Below the pieces are notes generated by a model. The model was not told where the DNA came from, ran no database searches, and worked only from the letters and a program-made list of their open reading frames with translations. DNA of 64,000 nt, from contig NZ_QZWH01000004.1 in the NCBI RefSeq assembly GCF_003601925.1, positions 113,085 to 177,084 on the forward strand. The letters run 5' to 3'. Shown in pieces: positions 9,492 through 18,552 of the stretch. How positions within the stretch are numbered: position 1 is the stretch's first letter; the number at the start of each line of letters is the position of its first letter. The DNA is from Buttiauxella izardii. Lineage in GTDB: Bacteria; Pseudomonadota; Gammaproteobacteria; Enterobacterales; Enterobacteriaceae. The position numbers were made by a program, and so were the translations under genes.

Positions 9492-9941
9492 TTAAAGCGC
9501 AATTTTATACAAATGCACAGCCTTATTCGGGTAATCCAACCCTTCGCCAATATATTCCCAGCCAAAACGCTCGTAGTAATCTTTGCAGGCTGAATAAAGA
9601 TAAAGCTGGGGATAACCCAAAGCACGGGCGTGTTCGATAACGTGCCGTTGCAGTTTTTCTCCAAGCCCGCGACCACGCTGGTTTTCATCGATATACAATG
9701 CCGCCAGCCACGGGTATAAATCCTGGCGGCTGATTAAATCACAGCGCCATAATCCGACCGTTCCTACCAGTTTTTCACCTTCGATGGCTACGAACGTCAG
9801 TGGTAATTCCCCTTCCCGCTGGCTGGTTGCGACTATCGAGGCGAAGAAGTCGCGGCTGTCGGATATGCCGAACGCTTGCCATATCCAGTCGGTGACCTGC
9901 TCTGCGTATTGAGGCGCGGCGTACAACGGCAAGATTTTCAC
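9492..9941 (-). CDS. GNAT-family N-acetyltransferase
   Basis: A 149-residue acetyltransferase of the GCN5-related fold. Motif A, the acetyl-CoA pyrophosphate loop, is NQRGRGLGEKLQRHVIEHA near residue 90, preceded by the beta-4 strand LAALYIDE. The C-terminal YYERFGWEYIGE is typical of the family. The substrate is unknown. It overlaps the upstream GntR regulator gene by 4 bp, so both are translated from one message and the regulator may control this enzyme or a distant hexuronate pathway. It ends four bases from the stop of the convergent immunity gene, marking the right border of the AT-rich cassette. Confidence 0.85.
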   Translation of the reverse strand: MKILPLYAAPQYAEQVTDWIWQAFGISDSRDFFASIVATSQREGELPLTFVAIEGEKLVGTVGLWRCDLISRQDLYPWLAALYIDENQRGRGLGEKLQRHVIEHARALGYPQLYLYSACKDYYERFGWEYIGEGLDYPNKAVHLYKIAL

Positions 9942-10711
9942 ATCAACTTCCCCTGGAAGATGGGAACCGACTCGAACAGATAGCCGTCGAAATCCGGCGC
10001 ATCGGAATCAGATTGTTCGAGCAGGCTGTTTTTGACGTTTTCTAAATGCTGCCACATCGCCTGCCATGAGCCCATCACATCGCGGCGACGCAGCGCGGCC
10101 AGAATGGTTTGCAGGTCGCCGAGCCATTTCAGACGATAGCTGCGGGTATCAATATGCGCACGCAGTTGCTGCCACATCGGGCTGCTGTCTAAATGACGCC
10201 AGATACTTTCCACCGTCGCCAGCAGCATCTGGTTTTGCGAAGCGCCTGCCAGAACCAGGTGGAACATTTTGCAGTTGTCCTGGCTCAGGTCGTTTATCGC
10301 AATCGCGCGTTGCTCCTGTTCGAGGATACGCTTGAGATTGTCGATATCGGCTTTCGTCGCCATTTTTGCGGCAAAGGCCGCAATGTTACTTTCCAGCAAC
10401 TGACGCGCTTGCAACATTTCAAACGGGCCAATATCGCTACTGAAAAAAGCTTCTTCTTCCGCTTCGTGTTCCGCCGGGATCCGTGAGACATACACTCCAG
10501 AACCCTGGCGAATATCCACCGTGCCTTGCAACTCCAGCATCAGCAGCGCTTCACGAACGATGGTGCGGCTGACGCCATACTTCTCAGCAATATTACGTTC
10601 AGGCGGTAAACGCGAACCGACCGGATACATCCCCTGCATGATTTGCGCGCGCAGATCCTCACCAATTTCCTGGTATTGTTTTTTTTCTGGCGAAAGCACT
10701 ACCTTGTCCAC
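9938..10711 (-). CDS. GntR/FadR-family transcriptional regulator (UxuR/ExuR-like)
   Basis: A 257-residue regulator. The winged helix-turn-helix is at residues about 12-75 (YQEIGEDLRAQIMQGMYPVG, LPPERNIAEKYGVSRTIVRE). The GSGVYV wing is followed by an all-helical FCD ligand-binding domain with metal-ligand-type histidines (residues about 95-230). The LPPER.IAE...VSRT.VREAL.MLE.QG.V spelling is that of the UxuR/ExuR/LgoR subgroup, which responds to hexuronates or aldonates. That would fit an organism with a pectin regulon nearby, but the ligand is not shown by the sequence. It is transcribed together with the GNAT gene. Confidence 0.82.
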   Translation of the reverse strand: MDKVVLSPEKKQYQEIGEDLRAQIMQGMYPVGSRLPPERNIAEKYGVSRTIVREALLMLELQGTVDIRQGSGVYVSRIPAEHEAEEEAFFSSDIGPFEMLQARQLLESNIAAFAAKMATKADIDNLKRILEQEQRAIAINDLSQDNCKMFHLVLAGASQNQMLLATVESIWRHLDSSPMWQQLRAHIDTRSYRLKWLGDLQTILAALRRRDVMGSWQAMWQHLENVKNSLLEQSDSDAPDFDGYLFESVPIFQGKLM

Positions 10712-10796
10712 AATATCACCCGCATGTGTTGATTCTCAGTGGCACACTTTGCTGCCGCTGATTTATACCCGCTAGCTTATCAAATTAATCCACTGA

Positions 10797-10871
10797 GTAG
10801 GTCGGATAAGCGCAGCGACATCCGACATCACTGACGCAAATGGTGGATGGCGCTAACGCTTACCCCCCTAC
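10797..10871. repeat. REP-like palindromic pair
   Basis: Two REP-type units sit head to head: GTAGGTCGGATAAGCGCAGC...CATCCGAC (10797-10826) and GGTGGATGGCGCTAACGCTT...CCTA (10842-10870). They form the intergenic palindrome common between enterobacterial genes. Related copies occur at 26032, 31085, 47841 and 50584. Confidence 0.7.
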
Positions 10872-10899
10872 AAAACCGGCTTAGCGACGTTATCAGTGA

Positions 10900-12327
10900 T
10901 TATTTCCATTCATCGTCAACGTTGAGCTGCAAGGTGCGCGTTTCCCCCAGCGTCCGATACCAGTGGGCTGATTTTTTCGCCCGCCGCTCGCGGTTGTTTT
11001 GCAGGTTGATTTCAATTAAACCATAGCGGTTTTTGAAGGCGTTCATTGGCGACACATTATCGGTGAAGGCCCATAACATATAGCCCTGGCAGTTAGCGCC
11101 ATCTTCGCGAGCGCGTAGCGTCTGATACAAATGCTCGCTGATAAACGCGATGCGATAATCATCTTCAATCACGCCATCGGCGTTACGGAATTGCGCTTCG
11201 TTTTCCGTTCCCATTCCGCTTTCTGCGACAAACCACGGAATATTGCGATATTCCGTTTTTATCCGCATCGCCATGTCATAAACAATGCGCGGGTAGATTT
11301 CCCAGCCGCGCGACTTATTCATCCGCCGCCCAGGCAATTCAAACGGTTCGTAATAATAAGCCGGATGGAATGGCGTTTCTGGGTTCCAGGCGCGTGACGG
11401 CGCTTTGACGCGGTGCGGATAATATAGATTGATACCCAGTTCATCGACGGTGTTTTCACGGATAATCGCCAGCTCTTCTGCTGTGTAATCCCACTGCACA
11501 TCATGTTTTTCCAGCAGTTCGATTAGCTGTGGCGGATATTCCCCGTGCACCAGCGGGTCTAAAAACACGCGGTTATAGAACAAGTCATAAATCTGCGCGG
11601 CTTTCTGGTCATGAGCCGCACTGGAACGCGCATAAGTCACTTCAGGATTGAGAATACAACCCACGGTTCCGCTATAACCTTTTTCACGGAACAGCTTCAC
11701 CACTTTTGCCGTGGCGAGGTTTTTGTGATGATTCCACTGCATCCACTTGTGCGTGTTTTGCTCATAAGGCCAGCGTAACGCATCAAGATAAACGCGGGTT
11801 TGCACCACAATTGGCTCGTTAAAGGTAAACCAGCGATTCACTTTGTGAGCATATCGGGCAAAGACTTTTTCAGCGTACAACACATACAGCTCGACCACCT
11901 TTTTCGATGCCCAGCCGCCATAAGTTTCAAACAGCGTGGCGGGCAATTCGTAATGCTCGAGGCAGATCATCGGTTCAATGCCGGTACGGCGCATCTCATC
12001 AATGAGATTGTCGTAATATTGCGCGTACTCTTCATCAACCACGCCGGTTTCATAATCGATGAAAAAGCGCGACCAGTTGATTGAGGTGCGGTAGTGCGTC
12101 AAACCCGCCTGTTTCATCAACGCCACGTCTTCGCGGTAGCGGTTGATGAAATCTGTCGCAACCGCCGGGCCGTAGCCTTCGTGCCAGACGTGGCGGTCGT
12201 TTTTATACCAGGCGTCGAGCCAGGAATCTTGCCCTTCTTTCTTGCCGCTCCAGCCTTCGGTTTGCCACGCCGAGGCCGCCGCGCCAAGGATAAAGTCTTT
12301 TGGGATTGTGATTTTTACGTTGCTCAT
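10900..12327 (-). CDS. GH1 6-phospho-beta-glucosidase
   Basis: A 475-residue glycoside hydrolase family 1 enzyme. The ATG at 12327 follows GAGGAAGGC and matches the usual N-terminus (PKDFILGAAASAWQTEG); 25 upstream in-frame codons overlap the EIIC gene and are rejected. The acid/base Glu lies in WFTFNEP (near residue 178). The nucleophile is in FVAESGMG (near residue 375), where the usual ENG reads ESG, a variant seen in some phospho-glucosidases. It should hydrolyse a 6-phospho-beta-glucoside brought in by the PTS permease encoded 7 bp upstream. The exact sugar (cellobiose, arbutin/salicin or another) cannot be told. Confidence 0.88.
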   Translation of the reverse strand: MSNVKITIPKDFILGAAASAWQTEGWSGKKEGQDSWLDAWYKNDRHVWHEGYGPAVATDFINRYREDVALMKQAGLTHYRTSINWSRFFIDYETGVVDEEYAQYYDNLIDEMRRTGIEPMICLEHYELPATLFETYGGWASKKVVELYVLYAEKVFARYAHKVNRWFTFNEPIVVQTRVYLDALRWPYEQNTHKWMQWNHHKNLATAKVVKLFREKGYSGTVGCILNPEVTYARSSAAHDQKAAQIYDLFYNRVFLDPLVHGEYPPQLIELLEKHDVQWDYTAEELAIIRENTVDELGINLYYPHRVKAPSRAWNPETPFHPAYYYEPFELPGRRMNKSRGWEIYPRIVYDMAMRIKTEYRNIPWFVAESGMGTENEAQFRNADGVIEDDYRIAFISEHLYQTLRAREDGANCQGYMLWAFTDNVSPMNAFKNRYGLIEINLQNNRERRAKKSAHWYRTLGETRTLQLNVDDEWK

Positions 12328-12334
12328 GCCTTCC

Positions 12335-13672
12335 TCACGCGTTGTTGGCAATTTGCTGCTGTTCGGCCTGCAACTGCGCCTGTTCAGCTCGGCGAGAGGC
12401 AATTTTCACAAACGGCAGGTAAATCAGAATGGAAACCAGAATGCAGCCCAGTTGGGTAACCACCGCGCCCATGGACCCTGCGGTAGAAAGCCAGGCGTTA
12501 ATCAACGGCGGCGTAGTCCACGGCACCATCACCACTGCTTTCCCGGCAAAGCCCATTGCCGTGGCGAAGTAGCCAATGGAGCCTGTCACCAGCGGCGTAA
12601 TGATGAAAGGAATGGCCAAAATTGGGTTGAGCATAATCGGCATACCAAAAATCACCGGCTCGTTAATATTGAAGATCCCCGGGCCAAAAGAGAGTTTGGC
12701 TATCTCTTTCATTTCTTTGCGCTTAGTGGCGATCATCACCGCAATCAGCAGGCCAATCGTTAAACCGGAGCCGCCGATACTCATATACACATCCCAGAAC
12801 GGCATGGTGATGATATTCGGGATCTCCTTGCCCTGCTCAAACGCGCTCATGTTGACAGTAATCGCCCCGAGCAAAAGCGGCTCGCGGATAGGTTTAATCA
12901 TCTGATTACCGTGAATGCCAATCACCCAGAACAGCTGGGCGACAAACATCAGCAGCAAAATTCCCGGCAGGCTCTGCACCACTTTTTCCAGCGGTTGCTG
13001 CACCACCTGATACACCGCGTCATACAGATACATGCCGGTGGTCTGGTGGAAAACAAAGCCGAAAGTGGCGATGGCGGTCACGGTAATAATTGACGGGATC
13101 AATGCGGAGAACGAAGCAGAAACGTTAGGCGGAACGGTATCGGGCATTTTGATCTTCAGCCCTTCACGTTTTTCCAGCCAGCAGTAAATTTCCACCGACA
13201 AAATAGCGATAAACATGCCGAGGAACAGGCTGCGGGTGTCAGAAAACTGGCGCGCCAGAATGTCTTTCACCATATGCATTTGCCCATCGACCATCATTTC
13301 GATGGTGGTTGGCGTGACGCAAATAAAGCAGATCACCGCCAGCAAACCGGGGAACAGGCTTTTTATGCCGTTGATTCGTCCGAGCTCAATACCAATCAGA
13401 AACACCGCGCCAATGTTCAAAAAGTTAAGCGTGGCGTAGTTAATAGCCGCGGTAATCGGCTTTAACTGAGCGAGAAATGACAGTGCAGAAAAACTGGCGA
13501 GACCGTTTTTCGGGTCGAGAACCATATTCGAGATTAAAACTGAAAACGCCCCGACGATGATCACCGGCATCAGGGTAATAAAAGAAGCTTTGATCGCCAT
13601 AATATAGCGGTAGCTATTGAATTTAGTAGCGAAACTTCCCAGAGAGTCGATTAACTTTTCCTGCAAAGCCAT
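12335..13672 (-). CDS. PTS EIIC permease, lactose/cellobiose (ChbC/CelB) family
   Basis: A 445-residue polytopic EIIC subunit. Conserved elements include the N-terminal MALQEKLIDSLGSFATKFNS..YI, the GIHGNQMIKPI re-entrant segment and the substrate-loop motif FNINEPVIFGMPIMLNP, diagnostic of the Lac/chitobiose EIIC family. It moves and, with EIIA/EIIB, phosphorylates a beta-glucoside. No EIIA or EIIB gene lies in this locus, so it must borrow partner subunits. It forms an operon with the GH1 gene (7-bp gap) and is transcribed away from the LacI regulator, with operator-like palindromes between them. Confidence 0.9.
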   Translation of the reverse strand: MALQEKLIDSLGSFATKFNSYRYIMAIKASFITLMPVIIVGAFSVLISNMVLDPKNGLASFSALSFLAQLKPITAAINYATLNFLNIGAVFLIGIELGRINGIKSLFPGLLAVICFICVTPTTIEMMVDGQMHMVKDILARQFSDTRSLFLGMFIAILSVEIYCWLEKREGLKIKMPDTVPPNVSASFSALIPSIITVTAIATFGFVFHQTTGMYLYDAVYQVVQQPLEKVVQSLPGILLLMFVAQLFWVIGIHGNQMIKPIREPLLLGAITVNMSAFEQGKEIPNIITMPFWDVYMSIGGSGLTIGLLIAVMIATKRKEMKEIAKLSFGPGIFNINEPVIFGMPIMLNPILAIPFIITPLVTGSIGYFATAMGFAGKAVVMVPWTTPPLINAWLSTAGSMGAVVTQLGCILVSILIYLPFVKIASRRAEQAQLQAEQQQIANNA

Positions 13673-13674
13673 AG

Positions 13675-13682
13675 GGTATACC
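13675..13682. promoter_or_regulatory. GGTATACC core next to the EIIC start
   Basis: The 8-base core GGTATACC of the two operator palindromes upstream recurs here, three bases before the EIIC start codon and overlapping its Shine-Dalgarno region. It may be a weak extra operator or coincidence. Confidence 0.3.
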
Positions 13683-13729
13683 TCAGTGTTGTCGTTTTTT
13701 TATTATTCAAAGCGATGGAAGACGACCGA

Positions 13730-13743
13730 TTTGGTATACCAAA
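13730..13743. promoter_or_regulatory. Palindromic operator 1 (TTTGGTATACCAAA)
   Basis: A perfect 14-base palindrome 58 bases upstream of the EIIC start. An identical copy lies at 13816-13829, with centres 86 bp apart. The placement and symmetry suit binding by the divergently encoded LacI-family regulator and a repression loop. Confidence 0.65.
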
Positions 13744-13792
13744 AATAGAAGCAACTCCGTAGCATTTCCGTGATAAACGTCTCACAACGTTA

Positions 13793-13808
13793 TATTGGAA
13801 TTCCAATA
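13793..13808. promoter_or_regulatory. Palindromic operator-like site (TATTGGAATTCCAATA)
   Basis: A perfect 16-base palindrome sharing the TTGGnnnnCCAA frame of the two flanking operators but with AATT at the centre in place of TATA. Its centre is 22 bp (about two helical turns) from the centre of the 13816 site, so the same protein could contact both on one DNA face. Confidence 0.5.
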
Positions 13809-13815
13809 AAATTGT

Positions 13816-13829
13816 TTTGGTATACCAAA
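13816..13829. promoter_or_regulatory. Palindromic operator 2 (TTTGGTATACCAAA)
   Basis: Second exact copy of the 14-base palindrome, 140 bases upstream of the regulator gene. Together with the copy at 13730 it brackets the EIIC promoter region. Confidence 0.65.
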
Positions 13830-13969
13830 TAAAGATAAGTGGTCTGAATTATTCAAAAGCGTGATCCGTGGCATAACGAACCCGCAAGCCCGATGTTTCA
13901 TATTCTCAGCGTGATAAACTAGCGAAATTATGCGATCACGCGGCAAGCGTCTTACTCAGGAATGAATTG

Positions 13970-14998
13970 ATGGTAACAATGCTGGATGTCGCGCTACGCG
14001 CAGGCGTTTCCAAAGCAACGGTATCGCGCGTGCTTAATGGGATTGGGCAAGTAAAAGAGAGCACCCGCGAACAGGTGTTTACCGCCATGGAAGAGTTGGG
14101 CTATCGGCCTAATTTTCTGGCGCGCTCGCTGGCAAACCGCAGCAGTAATAGCGTGGGTCTGGTGGTATCGACTTTCGATGGGTTTTACTTTGGCCGCCTG
14201 CTTCAACAAGCCTCGCGTCAAACTGAAGCCTGGGGCAAGCAGCTAATTGTCACCGACGGGCACGATACACCGCAAAAAGAGTTGGAAGCGGTGCAAATGC
14301 TGGTTGATCGCCATTGCGACGCCATCGTGCTGTACACGCGCTTTATGAACGAGCGAACGTTATTGTCGCTGATGAACTCCATCAAAGTGCCGCTGGTGGT
14401 GATTAACCGCGACGTCAGCCAGGCGCGTGACCGCTGCGTTTTCTTCGAGCAGCAAGATGCTGCTTTTCAGGCAACCGAGTATCTCATTGAGCAAGGCCAC
14501 CGCGAAATCGCCTGCATTACCGTGCCGATTTCCACACCAACCGGCCAGGCCCGCCTGATGGGGTATCGCAAAGCATTGCAGAAACATGGCATCACTTTTA
14601 ATGAGGATCGCGTTAAATACGGCGATTCCAGCATGATGCTCGGCCATAAGTTGTGTCAGGAATTACTCGAAAGCCAGGTGCCGTTTAGCGCGCTGTTTGC
14701 CTGTAACGATGATATGGCGCTGGGCGCTTCAAAAGCGCTGCATCAGGCGGGTGTGCGTATTCCGCAGGATATTTCGTTGTTTGGTTTTGATGATGCGCCG
14801 AGTGCGCAATGGTTGGAACCTGCCTTATCCAGCGTTTACTTGCCTATCGACAGCATGATTACCACAGCCATCGACCAGGCGATAAAACTGGCAAACGGCG
14901 AGTTGCTTAAAGCCATCCCGCCGTTTGTCGGCAAACTGGTGTTGCGTGAGTCCGTCGGCCCAGGGCCGTATTACAACTCTAAATCCAGCAATTCCTGA
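13970..14998 (+). CDS. LacI-family repressor of the beta-glucoside locus
   Basis: A 342-residue LacI/GalR-family regulator similar in layout to AscG. The helix-turn-helix MLDVALRAGVSKATVSRVLN begins at residue 4, and the hinge helix region is NFLARSLANRSS. The sugar-binding core contains VINRDVSQARDRCVFF and LFGFDDAPSAQWLEP. It is divergent from the EIIC/GH1 operon and surrounded by TTGG..CCAA palindromes, so it most likely represses that operon and itself. The ATG at 13970 is taken over an adjacent in-frame TTG, with CAGGAA upstream. Its last 28 bases overlap the end of lysA on the opposite strand. Confidence 0.88.
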   Translation: MVTMLDVALRAGVSKATVSRVLNGIGQVKESTREQVFTAMEELGYRPNFLARSLANRSSNSVGLVVSTFDGFYFGRLLQQASRQTEAWGKQLIVTDGHDTPQKELEAVQMLVDRHCDAIVLYTRFMNERTLLSLMNSIKVPLVVINRDVSQARDRCVFFEQQDAAFQATEYLIEQGHREIACITVPISTPTGQARLMGYRKALQKHGITFNEDRVKYGDSSMMLGHKLCQELLESQVPFSALFACNDDMALGASKALHQAGVRIPQDISLFGFDDAPSAQWLEPALSSVYLPIDSMITTAIDQAIKLANGELLKAIPPFVGKLVLRESVGPGPYYNSKSSNS

Positions 14999-16230
14999 AT
15001 GGTCTGGCGGCGACGAATCAGTCGCGCCTCGCCATTATCAAACAATACTTCCGGCAACAACGGGCGGCTGTTGTAATTCGATGACATCGACGCACCGTAC
15101 GCACCGGTATCGTGCAGCACTAAATAATCACCGACCTGCACCGGCGGCAGCGCACGGGTTTCCACTTTGCCGCCCTCTTGCTGAGTAAACACATCGCCCG
15201 ATTCGCACAACGGCCCGGCCACGACGGTTTCTACTGTTGGAACTGAAGCGAGTTCACGCCCGTCGCCTGCCAGCGCAGAAATATGGTGATAACTGCCGTA
15301 CATGGACGGACGCATCAGGTCGTTAAAACCTGCGTCAATCAGCACGAAGTGGCGCGAGCCCATGTTTTTAACCGAGCGCACCTGCGCCACCAGCACGCCG
15401 GATTCCGCCACCAGGAAACGACCCGGTTCGATTTCCAGCTTCACCGGATGCCCCAGACGCTGAGCAATTTTCTCACGCGCCGCATTCCATAAACCGTAAT
15501 AGTGACTGGTATCGATGGTTTCTTCGCCTTCGCGATACGGAATAGACAAACCGCCGCCTGCGGAAATCGCCTCCAGATCCTGACCAAAATCAATCACCTG
15601 CTGCACCATCGCACCACAAACACGCTCAAGATGGCCGTAATCCACGCCGGAACCAATGTGCATATGAATGCCGACCAGTTGCAGTTTATAACGTTGAATG
15701 ACTTCTAACGCCTGCGGCAAATCCGCATGCCAGATACCGTGCTTGCTGTTTTCGCCGCCGGTATTCGTTTTCTGGCTGTGACCGTGCCCGAAACCAGGGT
15801 TCACACGCAGCCAGACGCGATGGCCCGGCGACACTTCGCCCAGCTGTTGCAGCATATCCACAGAACCGGCGTTAACCGGAATTTGTTGCTCCGCCACCAG
15901 CGCCAACGTGGCCTGGTCAATCATATCGGCGGTGAATACGATGTCGTCTTTGTTTTCCAGCGGGTTATAGCCCGCAGCCAAAGCACGCACAATTTCACCC
16001 TGCGAAACCGAATCCACCTTCACGCCCTGCTCGCGCATCAGGCGCAGAATATGAATATTCGAACAGGCTTTTTGCGCAAAACGAATCACATCAAACTGGC
16101 GCAGTTGGGCAATTTGCTGGCGAATAATTTCGGCATCATAAACCCAGACCGGGCAGCCAAATTCCGCAGGCAACGCCAGCAGGTTTTGCGCATTCAGCGC
16201 GGTGTCAGTGTTATTGAGTGGGCGTGGCAT
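14971..16230 (-). CDS. lysA: Diaminopimelate decarboxylase LysA
   Basis: A 419-residue PLP-dependent enzyme that decarboxylates meso-diaminopimelate to L-lysine, the last step of lysine synthesis. The PLP lysine is in RFAQKACSNIH near residue 54. The ISAGGGLSIPY phosphate loop, the EPGRFLV motif and the active-site CESGD are present. Start at 16230, where GGAG lies 7 bases upstream, matches the E. coli length; six further upstream codons are discarded. It is divergent from lysR, which activates it. The 3' end overlaps the neighbouring LacI gene tail-to-tail. Confidence 0.96.
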   Translation of the reverse strand: MPRPLNNTDTALNAQNLLALPAEFGCPVWVYDAEIIRQQIAQLRQFDVIRFAQKACSNIHILRLMREQGVKVDSVSQGEIVRALAAGYNPLENKDDIVFTADMIDQATLALVAEQQIPVNAGSVDMLQQLGEVSPGHRVWLRVNPGFGHGHSQKTNTGGENSKHGIWHADLPQALEVIQRYKLQLVGIHMHIGSGVDYGHLERVCGAMVQQVIDFGQDLEAISAGGGLSIPYREGEETIDTSHYYGLWNAAREKIAQRLGHPVKLEIEPGRFLVAESGVLVAQVRSVKNMGSRHFVLIDAGFNDLMRPSMYGSYHHISALAGDGRELASVPTVETVVAGPLCESGDVFTQQEGGKVETRALPPVQVGDYLVLHDTGAYGASMSSNYNSRPLLPEVLFDNGEARLIRRRQTIQELLDLEL

Positions 16231-16342
16231 GTTTGGCTCCGGCAACAATTCATTTTTTGTATTACGCCACAGTGTGAAGTGAAGAAAAAATATCGTTTTC
16301 TCTCTAGTCTATGCAAAACTGATATGGATTAAGGAGAACGCT

Positions 16343-17266
16343 ATGCCATCAATAACCCTACGCCATATCGAAATTTTCCACGCGGTGATGACCGCCGGGA
16401 ACCTCACTGAAGCCGCCGGATTGCTGCATACCTCGCAGCCCACCGTCAGCCGCGAGCTGGCACGCTTTGAGAAACTGATTGGCCTGCAATTATTCGAACG
16501 TAGCCGTGGGCGATTGCACCCTACAGTGCAGGGTTTACGATTATTTGAGGAAGTGCAGCGTTCCTGGTACGGGCTGGACAGGATCCTCAGTGCCGCCGAA
16601 AGCCTGCGTGAATTCCGCCAGGGCGAGCTGTCGATTGCCTGCCTGCCGGTATTTTCACAATCTTTTTTGCCGGTGTTAGTGCAGCCGTTTCTGGCGCGTT
16701 ACCCGGAACTCAGCCTGAATATCGTGCCGCAGGAATCCCCGCTGTTAGAGGAATGGCTTTCCGCCCAGCGCCACGATTTAGGGCTAACCGAAAACACCGT
16801 CACGCCCGCCGGAACCGAGCGCCAGACGTTACTGACGCTCAACGAAGTTTGTGTATTACCCGCAGGCCATCGCCTCGCGCATAAAAAAGTGCTCACGCCG
16901 CAGGATTTCGCCGGGGAAAACTACATCAGCCTTTCGCGCACCGACAGCTATCGCCAGCTTCTGGATTCACTGTTCCAGGAGCATGACGTTAAGCGGCGAA
17001 TGGTGATGGAAACGCACAGCGCGGCATCGGTTTGTGCGATGGTGCGGGCGGGAGTGGGCGTGTCGGTAGTCAATCCGTTGACCGCGCTGGATTACGCTTC
17101 GAGTGGTGTTGTTGCGCGGCGCTTTAGCGTGGCGGTGCCGTTTACCGTCAGCCTGATTCGCCCCCTGCACCGCCCTGCTTCCGCCCTCGTCAGCGCGTTT
17201 AGCGAGCACCTGCAAAACAGTATGCAGATTTATATTGAGCCGCTAAACGCCCTGCTGGACGCGTGA
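16343..17266 (+). CDS. lysR: LysR, transcriptional activator of lysA
   Basis: A 307-residue LysR-type regulator, the family's founding member (311 residues in E. coli). The N-terminal helix-turn-helix is at residues 1-60 (LRHIEIFHAVMTAGNLTEAA, TSQPTVSRELARFEKLIG). The inducer-binding domain follows (SIACLPVFSQSFLPVLVQPF). In E. coli it activates lysA in response to diaminopimelate and represses its own gene. The 112-bp divergent spacer with lysA should hold the binding site. An AAGGAG ribosome-binding site precedes the ATG. Its stop codon directly abuts that of the convergent MFS gene. Confidence 0.95.
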   Translation: MPSITLRHIEIFHAVMTAGNLTEAAGLLHTSQPTVSRELARFEKLIGLQLFERSRGRLHPTVQGLRLFEEVQRSWYGLDRILSAAESLREFRQGELSIACLPVFSQSFLPVLVQPFLARYPELSLNIVPQESPLLEEWLSAQRHDLGLTENTVTPAGTERQTLLTLNEVCVLPAGHRLAHKKVLTPQDFAGENYISLSRTDSYRQLLDSLFQEHDVKRRMVMETHSAASVCAMVRAGVGVSVVNPLTALDYASSGVVARRFSVAVPFTVSLIRPLHRPASALVSAFSEHLQNSMQIYIEPLNALLDA

Positions 17267-18433
17267 TTATTGTTCGGTGACCGGGTGATGATGCCCGGTG
17301 CCATTGCTGAAGTTAATCAGGCAGATAACCAACCCAATCGCGGCAAGCCCTGCCGCCGCAACCGGCACCGTCGTCAGGCCATAACCGTGAGCTATCACAG
17401 AACCGCCGACCCACGCGCCTAAAGCATTGCCAACGTTAAACGCGGCAATGTTCAGCGTTGAAACTAAATTCGGCGCATCTTTGCCGTGAAGAACCACATT
17501 GATTTGCAGCGCAGGAACCGTGGCAAACGCCGCCATCGCCCAGAGAAATAGCGTGATTTCAGCCAGCCACAGGCCGTGACTGGTCCAGCGGAATAGCAAC
17601 GAGAAAATGGCAATCAGGCTAAAACTCAAGATCAAACTAAAAGAGACTTTCCAGTCTGCCAGACGTCCGCCGAGAATATTCCCCACCGTTAAACCCGCGC
17701 CAATCAGGAACAGCGTCCAGCTCACGCCCTGGTGCGTCACCCCCGTCACCTGCAAAAGCATTGGCGCAATATAACTAAACAGCGCAAACATCGCGGCGGC
17801 GAAAAAGACCGTCATTGCCAGCGAAAGCCAAAGTTTGCCATTCGCCAGCGCGCTGACTTCGCGTTTGAGATCGGTCGGCGTTTCCTCTTTTTGCGAGGGC
17901 AAACTGACAATCAGCGCGATAAACGCCACCACGCCAATAATCGCGACTCCCCAAAACGTTGAGCGCCAGCCATATAGTTGACCGAACCAGGTGCCAATCG
18001 GCACGCCAAGCACGTTGGCTAACGTCAGGCCGGTGAACATCAACGCCACCGCCGAGGCTTTACGATTAGGGGCCACCAGGCTTGCCGCCACAACCGCGCC
18101 AATACCGAAGAAAGCTCCGTGACAAAGTGCGGTAATAATGCGAGCCAGCATCAGGAATTGGTAATTGAGCGCCAGCGCACACAGGATGTTGCCGACGATA
18201 AAAATCACCATCAACAAAACCAACGACAGTTTGCGCGGCAAGCGAGCAGTCAGTAACGCCATGATCGGCGCACCAATCGCCACGCCGAGCGCATAACCGC
18301 TAATCAGCCAGCCCGCAGTGGGAATCGATATCGACAGATCCCCGGCGACATCGGGCAGCAGCCCCATAATGACGAATTCCGTCGTGCCGATGGCAAACGC
18401 ACTCATCGCCAGCGCGAGTAAGGAAATTGGCAT
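17267..18433 (-). CDS. MFS exporter, DHA1 family (AraJ/YdhP-like)
   Basis: A 388-residue transporter with about 12 membrane segments. The N-terminal LALAMSAFAIGTTEFVIMGLLP and the motif at HGAFFGIGAVVAASLVAP are signatures of the AraJ/YdhP/YdeA branch of drug and sugar efflux carriers. The C-terminal tail is His-rich (GTGHHHPVTEQ). The substrate cannot be assigned. It is a lone gene between lysR and ygeA, an interval that lacks a transporter in E. coli K-12 as I recall it. Confidence 0.87.
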   Translation of the reverse strand: MPISLLALAMSAFAIGTTEFVIMGLLPDVAGDLSISIPTAGWLISGYALGVAIGAPIMALLTARLPRKLSLVLLMVIFIVGNILCALALNYQFLMLARIITALCHGAFFGIGAVVAASLVAPNRKASAVALMFTGLTLANVLGVPIGTWFGQLYGWRSTFWGVAIIGVVAFIALIVSLPSQKEETPTDLKREVSALANGKLWLSLAMTVFFAAAMFALFSYIAPMLLQVTGVTHQGVSWTLFLIGAGLTVGNILGGRLADWKVSFSLILSFSLIAIFSLLFRWTSHGLWLAEITLFLWAMAAFATVPALQINVVLHGKDAPNLVSTLNIAAFNVGNALGAWVGGSVIAHGYGLTTVPVAAAGLAAIGLVICLINFSNGTGHHHPVTEQ

Positions 18434-18552
18434 GGAAAAACTCCAGATGCAGAAATAACAAAAGGCGGAGAACCAGGTTCAGCCGCCAGATTTCGGGGAT
18501 GTCAGAGGTGCAGCTTGTTTGAAAAACCGTGCGCTGCTTAACAAATTAATAA

